This document shows, one piece after another, positions 38,670 to 46,077 of a stretch of 64,000 nucleotides of DNA. Origin of the DNA: Streptomyces mangrovi (GTDB lineage Bacteria > Actinomycetota > Actinomycetes > Streptomycetales > Streptomycetaceae); NCBI RefSeq assembly GCF_900114215.1, contig NZ_FOSG01000008.1:186001-250000 (forward strand). Direction: 5' to 3'. Positions within the stretch are counted from its first letter, which is position 1. Each line of letters opens with the position of its first letter. The position numbers and the translations under genes were made by a program. Below the pieces are notes generated by a model. The model was not told the DNA's origin, made no database searches, and was given only the letters and a program-made list of their open reading frames with translations.

Positions 38670-39962
38670 CTACGGGGCCCGGCCGGGTGTACGGCCCCGC
38701 TGGGAGGGCAGGCGGGGGGTGTAGGTGTCGGATTCCGGTTTGCCGTTCTCGCCCCGTGGGCCACGCTCCGTCCGGTCGGCGCGCTCCCCCCGGTTTCCCC
38801 GTTCCCCCTTGTCCCCTCTTTCTCCCCTGTCCGCTCTCTCCGCTCTCTCCGCGCGCACGGAGTGGGCCGCGCCGTGCGCGGTGGGCTCGGCTGCGGTCTG
38901 GTCGGCGCGTGCCTCGGAGGCGCGCTCCCCGCCGCCCTCCGGCCTGCCGGTGCGCGCCCGGTAGGCCGCCCGGTACGCCGCCGGGGAGGCGCCGAGCTGC
39001 CGCCGGAAGTGACCGCGCAGCGCGACCGGCGAGCGGAAGCCGCAGCGTCCGGCGACCTCGTCGACCGAGTAGTCGGAGGTCTCCAGCAGCCGCTGTGCCT
39101 GGAGCACCCGCTGGGTGATCAGCCACTGCAGCGGCGCGCTGCCGGTCAGCGAGCGGAACCGGCGGTCGAAGGTCCGCCGGCTCATGTAGGCCCGCGCGGC
39201 GAGCGTCTCCACGTCGAACTGCTCATGGAGGTGCTCCAGGGCCCAGGCCACGACCTCGGCGAGCGGGTCGGTGCCGATCTCCTCGGGTAAAGACCTGTCC
39301 AGGTAGCGCTCCTGGCCGCCGTTGCCGCGCCGGGGCGGTACGACGAGGCGGCGGGCCAGGGCTCCCGCCGCCTCGGCGCCGTGGTCGGTGCGCACCACGT
39401 GCAGGCACAGGTCGATACCCGCCGCCGTGCCGGCGGAGGTGAGGATGTCCCCGTCGTCCACGAACAGCTCGCGCGGGTCGACGTGGACGGCCGGGTACCG
39501 CTTGGCCAGTGTCGGCGCGTACATCCAGTGCGTCGTCGCGGGGCGGCCGTCGAGCAGCCCCGCCGCGGCGAGCACGAACGCGCCCGTGCACAGGCCTATG
39601 ATCCGCGCCCCCTCCTCGTGCGCCCGCCGCAGGGCGTCGAGGGCCGCGGAGGGCGGCGGCTGGGTGATGGAACGCCAGGCGGGCACGACGATCGTGCCCG
39701 CCCGGGAGAGCGCCTCCAGGCCGTACGGAGCGGTCAACTCCAGGCCTCCCGTGGTGCGCAGGGGTCCCTCTTCGCCCGCGCACACCAGAAGGCGATAGCG
39801 GGGAACGCCGGCGTCCTGCCGGTCGATGCCGAAGACGGACAGCGGGATGGAGCTCTCGAAGATCGGGCCGCCGCCGAAGAGCAGTACGGCGACGATCTCG
39901 CGGCGGCGGCGCGCGGCCAGCTTGCGCGTCGTCCCAGGGCCGTGCGGTGGCTCCTGGCTCAT
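38670..39962 (-). CDS. adpA: AdpA, GlxA/AraC-family master regulator with extended C-terminal tail
   Basis: 430 aa. DJ-1/PfpI-like domain (residues ~22-200: VLLFGGGPIFESSIPLSVFG, GLCTGAFVLAAAGLLDGR) and AraC-type dual HTH (~240-330: LAARAYMSRRTFDRRFRSLTG, VAGRCGFRSPVALRGHFRRQ). Leu225 is encoded by TTA (39288-39290) in the linker, the conserved bldA-dependent codon. After residue ~335 the tail is unusually long and has triplet repeats such as GERGDKGERGNRGER. Controls aerial growth and secondary metabolism. Confidence 0.95.
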   Translation of the reverse strand: MSQEPPHGPGTTRKLAARRRREIVAVLLFGGGPIFESSIPLSVFGIDRQDAGVPRYRLLVCAGEEGPLRTTGGLELTAPYGLEALSRAGTIVVPAWRSITQPPPSAALDALRRAHEEGARIIGLCTGAFVLAAAGLLDGRPATTHWMYAPTLAKRYPAVHVDPRELFVDDGDILTSAGTAAGIDLCLHVVRTDHGAEAAGALARRLVVPPRRGNGGQERYLDRSLPEEIGTDPLAEVVAWALEHLHEQFDVETLAARAYMSRRTFDRRFRSLTGSAPLQWLITQRVLQAQRLLETSDYSVDEVAGRCGFRSPVALRGHFRRQLGASPAAYRAAYRARTGRPEGGGERASEARADQTAAEPTAHGAAHSVRAERAERADRGERGDKGERGNRGERADRTERGPRGENGKPESDTYTPRLPSQRGRTPGRAP

Positions 39963-40662
39963 GGAACTAAGCCCCCCTCAGTCGTCGCGTCCTTCCGGTC
40001 CTGCACGTTTCCCCCGCCGTGGTTAGCCAAGATCGAATCTACTGTGTCTGTCGAGGCTGACGGGACAAGTTCACCACTCGCCGCTATGTCGACATGACAA
40101 CTTGGCGTGAAGCGTTCGATCACGAAGCGTTCCACTCGTCGGCGCCCCTGGGAAGAACGCCTTGCTCCGTGGCCGTCCGTCCGCGGGGTGCACTTGTTCG
40201 CCTCGATTCTCCCCACCCTGGTGGGCGGTGCGGGGTCAGCCTCTGGCAAGTTGTGTACCACGGCTGGAAGTTGGCCGAAAAGCGCGGGGGCTCAGAAAGC
40301 GGCGACCGGGGTCCCGGGGGTGTGCGCCGCGCACTGGGGGGCGGACTGAGGGCGGTGTCTTCTGCTTCCGTGCGCCCCTGTGCGCCCCTGTTTCGGTACG
40401 GCCGGGACGGCCCGCGCCGCCCCACCCCATTCCGCCCCACCGCGGGCGCCGGGAGGCCCCGGACGGTCACGGAGAGGCGCCGGGGCGGCACGGAGACGGC
40501 ACGGGGGACCGCCCCGGCATTGCGCAACGCTTTCCGCTCCGGCATGCTGCACCGGCAGTGACCGCAGCCTCTGGGCAAGGGGGGAGTGCCGTCGTACCCT
40601 CAGGGGTATGGGCTGAGGAACATGCTTCCAGGACGTATTCCTAGGCACACGTGACGTAACCG
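39963..40662 (-). promoter_or_regulatory. adpA upstream region
   Basis: About 700 bp without a credible gene. adpA is preceded by GAGGGGGG. One near-match (9 of 10) to the AdpA site TGGCSNGWWY occurs at 40103-40112 (TGGCGTGAAG). Long leaders with multiple regulator sites are typical of adpA. The promoter of the rightward stress-protein gene must also lie near its right end. Confidence 0.5.
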
Positions 40663-41184
40663 ATGGCTGGACACGAGATCCCCGACCCCGCGGACCGCAA
40701 GCGGCTCGCCGATCCGGAGGCGACGCCCCGGGCGGCGGACGAGACGCGCCACTCCTGCGATCCGGCGTTCCGGCACGGGGTCGTGGTGGGATTCGACGGC
40801 TCGGTCTCCAGCGAGCGGGCCCTGGCCTACGCCATCGGCATGGCGAGGCGCTCCGACTCCGGGCTGATCATCGTCCATGTCGCCAACCGGCTTCCGACGA
40901 CCGTGTGGGCGGGCTGCGAGCCGCCGGTCTTCGTCGACGTCCCCGACCACCGCACCGAGGTGCTGGGTCTGGAGCTGGCCTGCGCGGACCATCTGTCCGA
41001 GGTCCCCTGGATCCTCGTCGAGCGCGGCGGCGACATCTGCCACGAGCTGGAGGAGGTCGGCTGCGAGTACGAGGCCGACGCCATCGTCGTGGGCTCCACG
41101 CACGGCCTCGTCGGCCGGTTCTTCGGCTCGGTCGCGGGCCGCCTCGCCCGCCGCGCGCGGCGCCCGGTCGTCGTCATCCCGTAG
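40663..41184 (+). CDS. Universal stress protein (UspA family)
   Basis: 173 aa. After a charged N-terminus comes VVVGFDGSVSSERALAYAIG and, at the end, IVVGSTHGLVGRFFGSVAG, the G-2x-G-9x-G(S) ATP-binding signature, then RLARRARRPVVVIP. Single USP domain. ATP-binding stress protein of unknown client. Convergent with glmS across a hairpin. Confidence 0.88.
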   Translation: MAGHEIPDPADRKRLADPEATPRAADETRHSCDPAFRHGVVVGFDGSVSSERALAYAIGMARRSDSGLIIVHVANRLPTTVWAGCEPPVFVDVPDHRTEVLGLELACADHLSEVPWILVERGGDICHELEEVGCEYEADAIVVGSTHGLVGRFFGSVAGRLARRARRPVVVIP

Positions 41185-41368
41185 CGGCCGCCCCGCCGCT
41201 TCCCTCCAACTCGCCCCGGGTGGAGGCGAGTCGGTGAATTCCTCCTCGCCCGGAGGTGGATCGCGCGCCTGTGGCGGGCATACAGACAGCATCGTGCCGC
41301 CGCGCGGGAAGTGACGGTCCCACGCCGGTGGCCCACCGCCGGCGTGATGGGCGACGCCGGCGCAGGGA

Positions 41369-41412
41369 GGCGGTCCCCTCGTGCGCTCGGTGGCACGCAC
41401 GGGGGGACCGCC
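41369..41412. terminator. Bidirectional terminator between the USP gene and glmS
   Basis: GGCGGTCCCC-TC-GTGCG pairs with CGCAC-GG-GGGGACCGCC around a 10-nt loop; lies 12 nt past the glmS stop. Confidence 0.7.
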
Positions 41413-41423
41413 CGCTCTACCGC

Positions 41424-43250
41424 CTACTCCACCGTCACGGACTTCGCCAGGTTGCGGGGCTTGTCGATGTCGCGCCCCAGGGCCAGGGCCGTGTGGTAGG
41501 CGAGGAGCTGGAGCGGGATGCCCAGCAGGATCGGATCCAGCTCCACCTCGTTGCGCGGTACCACGATCGTGTGCTCGGCCTTCTCCTGCCCGGAGTGGGC
41601 CACGGCCAGGATGCGGCCGCCGCGGGCCCGCACCTCCTCCAGCGTGGCGCGGTTCTTCTCCAGCAGCTCGTCCTCGGGCAGCACCGCCACGGTCGGCACG
41701 GCGGGCTCGATCAGGGCCAGCGGACCGTGCTTGAGCTCGGAGGCCGGGTACGCCTCGGCGTGGATGTAGGAGACCTCCTTGAGCTTCAGGGACGCCTCGC
41801 GCGCCACCGGGTAGCCGCGCACCCGGCCGACGAACATCATCGACCTCGCGTCCGCGTACTCCTTTGCCGGCTTCGCGATCTCCTCCTCCTTCCCCAGGAT
41901 CTCGGCGATCTGGCCGGGCAGCCTGCGCAGACCGTCGATGATCCGCCGGCCGTCGGCCACCGACAGGTCGCGGATGCGGCCGAGGTGGAGGGCGAGCAGC
42001 GCGAAGGCGACGGCGGTGTTGGTGAAGCACTTGGTGGACACCACGCACACCTCCGGCCCGGCGTGCACGTACACGCCGCCGTCGGTCTCGCGGGCGATGG
42101 CCGAGCCGACGACGTTGACCACGCCCAGCACCCGCGCGCCCTTGCGCCGCAGCTCCTGGACGGCGGCCAGGGTGTCGTAGGTCTCCCCGGACTGGCTGAC
42201 GGCGATGTAGAGGGTGTCGGGGTCCACCACCGGGTTGCGGTAGCGGAACTCGCTGGCGGGCTCGGCGTCGGCGGGCACCCGGGCCAGCTCCTCGATCAGC
42301 TGGGCGCCGATCAGACCCGCGTGGTACGCCGAGCCGCAGCCGAGGATCTTCACCCGGCGCACCCCGCGCGCCTCGCGGGCGTCGAGGTTGAGGCCGTCGA
42401 GGCGGACGGTGGCGAAGCGGTCGTCGATCCGGCCGCGCAGCACCCGGTCCACGGCCTCGGGCTGCTCGCAGATCTCCTTGTGCATATAGGTGTCGTGGCC
42501 GCCCATGTCGTACGACTGCGCCTCCCACTCCACCGTCGTGGGGACGGCGGAGGTGCGGCTGCCCTCGGTGGTGCAGGTGCGGTAGTCATCGGCCTTGACG
42601 GTGGCCATCTCGCCGTCCTCCAGGGTGACCACCTGGCGGGTGTGGGAGACCAGGGCGGCCACGTCGGAGGCGACGAACATCTCGTGCTCGCCGATGCCGA
42701 GCACCACCGGAGAGCCGTTGCGGGCCACGACGATGCGGTCGGGGAAGTCGGCGTGCAGGACGGCGATGCCGTAGGTGCCCTCGATGTGGCGCAGCGCCTC
42801 GCGGACCCGCTCCTCCAGCGTCGCGGCCCGCGAGCGGCCGACGAGGTGGGCGAGGACCTCGGTGTCGGTCTCGGAGGCGAACTCCACACCCTCCGCGGCC
42901 AGCCTCGCGCGCAGCTCCCCGGCGTTGTCGACGATGCCGTTGTGGACGACGGCCACCCGGCCGCCGGCGTCCCGGTGCGGGTGGGCGTTCTCGTCGCTGG
43001 GGGCGCCGTGGGTGGCCCAGCGGGTGTGGGCGATGCCGGTGGTGCCCGCGAAGCGCTCGGGCAGGCGCGACTCCAGTTCGCGTACGCGGCCCTTGGCCTT
43101 GACCGTGCGCAGACCCGCGGCCCGGCCGGTGCCGCTGCCGTGAACGGCGATGCCGGCGGAGTCGTAACCCCGGTACTCCAGGCGCTGGAGGCCCTCCAGC
43201 AGGAGCGGGGCGGCTTCGCGCCCGCCGATGTATCCCACGATTCCGCACAT
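41424..43250 (-). CDS. glmS: Glutamine-fructose-6-phosphate aminotransferase
   Basis: 608 aa, full length. N-terminal Ntn glutaminase starting MCGIVGYIGG with Cys2 as nucleophile (LLLEGLQRLEYRGYDSAGIA, HTRWATHGAPSDENAHPH); two SIS domains (ILGCGSAYHAGLIGAQLIEE, SQSGETYDTLAAVQELRRKG) and the C-terminal NLAKSVTVE. Makes glucosamine-6-phosphate for peptidoglycan. Streptomyces have two glmS genes; this is the adpA-linked copy. Confidence 0.95.
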   Translation of the reverse strand: MCGIVGYIGGREAAPLLLEGLQRLEYRGYDSAGIAVHGSGTGRAAGLRTVKAKGRVRELESRLPERFAGTTGIAHTRWATHGAPSDENAHPHRDAGGRVAVVHNGIVDNAGELRARLAAEGVEFASETDTEVLAHLVGRSRAATLEERVREALRHIEGTYGIAVLHADFPDRIVVARNGSPVVLGIGEHEMFVASDVAALVSHTRQVVTLEDGEMATVKADDYRTCTTEGSRTSAVPTTVEWEAQSYDMGGHDTYMHKEICEQPEAVDRVLRGRIDDRFATVRLDGLNLDAREARGVRRVKILGCGSAYHAGLIGAQLIEELARVPADAEPASEFRYRNPVVDPDTLYIAVSQSGETYDTLAAVQELRRKGARVLGVVNVVGSAIARETDGGVYVHAGPEVCVVSTKCFTNTAVAFALLALHLGRIRDLSVADGRRIIDGLRRLPGQIAEILGKEEEIAKPAKEYADARSMMFVGRVRGYPVAREASLKLKEVSYIHAEAYPASELKHGPLALIEPAVPTVAVLPEDELLEKNRATLEEVRARGGRILAVAHSGQEKAEHTIVVPRNEVELDPILLGIPLQLLAYHTALALGRDIDKPRNLAKSVTVE

Positions 43251-43334
43251 ACGGGGTCCTCGGTTTCTCGGAAGGTTCTCGGAGGGTTCGATTCGGGCTG
43301 GCGGCCTCTCGGGCGCCCGGCTCCCGGGAGGTCG

Positions 43335-43610
43335 TCAGCCGTAGACGATGCGGCGCAGCTGCCGCAGGGAGAGTCCGGGCGGGGCCACCGCGCGGTGCGG
43401 CAGTTCGGCCGTGATCCGCTCGAAGATCTCCTGGTTCGCCATCCCCCGGGACCGCAGCTCGCGGTGGCGGCGGCGCACGAACTCCTCGACGGTCTCGTCG
43501 AAGTACGCCAGGACGTCCAGGACCACCCGGGCCGCCTCGCCGCGCCGCAGCGGCGTGGAGCGCACGAGGTGGTCCACGAGGTCGTCATGGGCCGAGGGAT
43601 GTTCGAGCAC
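43335..43610 (-). CDS. Conserved hypothetical protein upstream of glmS
   Basis: 91 aa if started at the GTG at 43610; a TTG at 43646 would add 12 residues. HPSAHDDLVDHLVRSTPLRR, VVLDVLAYFDETVEEFVRRR and AVAPPGLSLRQLRRIVYG: small helical protein. A TTGCAC-N18-CAGTAT promoter-like pair ends just before the GTG, so a leaderless transcript is possible. Likely co-transcribed with glmS (84 nt apart). Confidence 0.65.
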   Translation of the reverse strand: MLEHPSAHDDLVDHLVRSTPLRRGEAARVVLDVLAYFDETVEEFVRRRHRELRSRGMANQEIFERITAELPHRAVAPPGLSLRQLRRIVYG

Positions 43611-43651
43611 CCGTAGATACTGAGGCCCACGCTCGCCCTTGTGCAAGAAAT

Positions 43652-43669
43652 CTGCCCGATATCGGGCAG
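43652..43669. promoter_or_regulatory. 18-bp perfect palindrome upstream of the glmS unit
   Basis: CTGCCCGATATCGGGCAG, perfectly palindromic, lies immediately upstream of the putative TTGCAC -35 box. Good operator candidate; binding protein unknown. Confidence 0.5.
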
Positions 43670-43762
43670 GGGTGGGCTGAAAGAGGGTGGGGTCGAACCC
43701 CGGGGTGACCCGGGCGCCGCCGTCCCGCCGCCCTCCCGCTGCCGTCTGCCGCCCTCCCGCTG

Positions 43763-44701
43763 TCAGAAGCGGCGCAGCACGGCCCGCTTGGCCGCGGTGA
43801 ACTCCTCCTCGGTGAGCACTCCCTCCCGGTGCAGCTCGCCCAGCTCACGCAGCCTCCGCAGCAGGGCGTCGTGATCGGCCCCTTCGGGGCCGGAGCCGGG
43901 TTCCTTCCCGGACCCGGACCCGGAGTCGGAGTCGGCTCCGGTCCCGGGGCGCGGGCCGCCCGGGGACGGCAGGGCGGGAGCGGAGGTGGGGGCCGACGGG
44001 TGCGGCAGCCGGGCGGTGACGGCGGCGGCCAGCAGCACCGAGCTGACGTCCTTCGCCTGCCGCACCCCCCACAGCACCAGGCAGTTGGGATCGTGGTCGG
44101 GCTTGAGGACGGCGTGGGAGCCCCTGGGGCGGAAACGCAGGAAGCCGTTCTCCAGCCCGACCGCCGGGGACCACTCCACACCCGCCAGCTCGCGCAGCGC
44201 GAGTGTCCGCGGTCCGGCGGAGGACTTGCTCCCCTCGGCCACCCAGTTCCAGTCGATCCGCACCAGGTCCCCGTCGAAGGAGGCCGTCCCGTCGGTGCCC
44301 TGCACGGTCAGCGGCACCGGCGGGCCGGGCAGCAGATAGCGGTCGCACGGCTCGGCGACGGGGACCTGCTCCAGTAGCAGGGCGTTGCGCAGCTCGTCCG
44401 TGAAGTACTCGGCGACGCCGGCACGCTCCGGCTCCACCTCGAGGCTGTACGGGTCGGCGGCGTCGGGCAGCCGTCCGCCGGCGGCCTGGAGGAGCGGGTC
44501 GGCGCCGTGCCGCAGCCGCAGTCGCAGCCGCCCGGCCCTGCGGCCGGGCTCGTACGCGATCCCCGACACCGCCTCCAGCGGCACCGCCACCTCGCCGAGC
44601 AGCCTGCGCAGCCTGTGCACGCTCTTGTGGTGCCCCGGCACGATGCGCACCGTGCCGCCGTCGAACGTCCAGTTCCCCGCCCGCTGGAGTATCTCGGTCA
44701 T
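43763..44701 (-). CDS. DUF4429/SHOCT-domain protein
   Basis: 312 aa. Two DUF4429-like halves: GNWTFDGGTVRIVPGHHKS with AVPLEAVSGIAYEPG, then TDGTASFDGDLVRIDWNWVA with TLALRELAGVEWSPA. A Gly/Ser/Pro linker leads to a C-terminal SHOCT motif (LLRRLRELGELHREGVLTEE then EFTAAKRAVLRRF). Widespread in Streptomyces; role unknown. Confidence 0.85.
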   Translation of the reverse strand: MTEILQRAGNWTFDGGTVRIVPGHHKSVHRLRRLLGEVAVPLEAVSGIAYEPGRRAGRLRLRLRHGADPLLQAAGGRLPDAADPYSLEVEPERAGVAEYFTDELRNALLLEQVPVAEPCDRYLLPGPPVPLTVQGTDGTASFDGDLVRIDWNWVAEGSKSSAGPRTLALRELAGVEWSPAVGLENGFLRFRPRGSHAVLKPDHDPNCLVLWGVRQAKDVSSVLLAAAVTARLPHPSAPTSAPALPSPGGPRPGTGADSDSGSGSGKEPGSGPEGADHDALLRRLRELGELHREGVLTEEEFTAAKRAVLRRF

Positions 44702-44770
44702 GCGGTGATTGTCCCAGCCGCCGCGGTGGAGCCCGCCCCTTGCGTCCCGGTGCTCCGGCCGCGGTGTCCG

Positions 44771-45778
44771 TCAGTCCCAGTAGAGGCCGCGCAGACGTGA
44801 GGTGATGATGGTCACCGGGGCGTCGTCGCCTGGATCGGTGGGGTAGTAGGCGGCCTCGAAGCGCAGCTTCTCGCTGCGCGCGATGCTGCCGGAGTGGTGG
44901 AAGTCGGCGAAGGTCTTCCCCGGGGTGCCGACGCGCTCGATGATCCCGGACTCCCAGCGGGTGCCGTCCGTCCGGAGGTGGTAGAAGCGGCCCTGGAGCG
45001 TGGATCCGGCCGGCAGAGAGGCGGTGAGATGCGCCATCACCTGATAGCGCGTCGCGCCGGTCAGGATGTCGGTGCCCTTGATGTCGAGGGTCTGCCACCG
45101 CCGGGGAGCGAGTTGGATGTCACTGGTCCGGTATTCGCCGATCACCTTGGGCACGTCGTCCTCCTCACCCCGGTCCCAGCCGGGCCTGTGGCTCAGGCGC
45201 TCGCGTACGCGGGCGCGCATCGTGTTCATGGAGAAACCGCGCGGGTCGACCTTGCCGGGCTGCCACTCCAGGTGGCCGATCACGGACTCGGCCTTCCAGC
45301 CGTGGTGGCGGCAGAGCGCGGCCGCCGCGCGTTCGATGGCGTCCAGCTGGGCCGCGGGCCAGGGGTCGCGGCCGTCGCCGAGGTTCTCGCACTCGAAACC
45401 GTAGAAGTGGCGGTTGCCGTCGGTGTTCGTCTCGTTGTCCGGGGGGAGGGGTCTTTCGGCGATGACGGCGCGCAGCACGTCGTCGTCACCGGCGCCGGCG
45501 TGGTTGGCGCGTCCGTGACCGACCAGATGGACCCGCCCGTCCTTGGTGATCACTCCGTGGCACAGCGGGCCCGGAAGCGTCGAGTAGCCCCTGCGGCAGA
45601 TCTCGACCGTCCGGGCCGAACCGGAGGTCACGGTGTGGTGGACCATCACGCCGTGCACCGGCCCCCACGGGCCCTTGTGGTTGCGGTTGTGAGTACGCCA
45701 ACTGCCGACCTCGACGACCCTGAGCCCCTCTTTCTTGAGCGCGGCGACGAATGCGCTCGCACCGATGGGAGTAGCCAT
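44771..45778 (-). CDS. N-acetylmuramoyl-L-alanine amidase (Amidase_2/PGRP), endolysin-like
   Basis: 335 aa; ATG at 45778 with GGGAGAA upstream. Amidase_2 domain: HGVMVHHTVTSGS (zinc His), [40 protein letters not shown], and VIGHLEWQPGKVDP (second His). The C-terminal ~130 residues are a beta-rich domain, probably wall binding. There is no signal peptide, as in phage endolysins. May be a captured lysin or an amidase released by other means. Confidence 0.85.
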   Translation of the reverse strand: MATPIGASAFVAALKKEGLRVVEVGSWRTHNRNHKGPWGPVHGVMVHHTVTSGSARTVEICRRGYSTLPGPLCHGVITKDGRVHLVGHGRANHAGAGDDDVLRAVIAERPLPPDNETNTDGNRHFYGFECENLGDGRDPWPAAQLDAIERAAAALCRHHGWKAESVIGHLEWQPGKVDPRGFSMNTMRARVRERLSHRPGWDRGEEDDVPKVIGEYRTSDIQLAPRRWQTLDIKGTDILTGATRYQVMAHLTASLPAGSTLQGRFYHLRTDGTRWESGIIERVGTPGKTFADFHHSGSIARSEKLRFEAAYYPTDPGDDAPVTIITSRLRGLYWD

Positions 45779-46077
45779 GTGTGTTCTCCCGACTACTTTT
45801 GGTGAGGTGCCTGTTCTCTTTCCTTACCCACTCGGGCGGGTGAGCCCGAAGGAGTGGCCAAGATTTTTTGAAACCCTTCCGCCGCCCGCCGCGGCCGCCG
45901 CTTCCCCGTCCGTGGGCGGGGACTGTTCGCCACGAAGGGACGAACGGTGTTAAGAATGGGCATGTGATCGGACTTTCCAGCCGATCTCGGGATTCACCGC
46001 GCCGACTGCTCGGTGCCCGTCGTCCACCACCGGGACGGCGCGGGGGCGGGAGAACGGAGGGAGGGGATCTCGGGGAG
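45779..46077. other. Divergent intergenic region
   Basis: About 300 bp between the amidase and phosphatase genes. An in-frame extension of the phosphatase ORF runs through it but lacks a good start. Both promoters must lie here; no clear operator seen. Confidence 0.5.

Noticed and set aside
40094..40561. Frames upstream of adpA on both strands
   Set aside because: No ribosome site and no recognisable protein features; adpA leaders are normally long and non-coding.
41256..43616. 786-aa open frame antisense to glmS
   Set aside because: Shadow of glmS; no motif and biased composition.
45868..46077. N-terminal extension of the SpoIIE phosphatase
   Set aside because: Arg/Pro-rich with no start signal; the first transmembrane segment follows shortly after the ATG at 46078.
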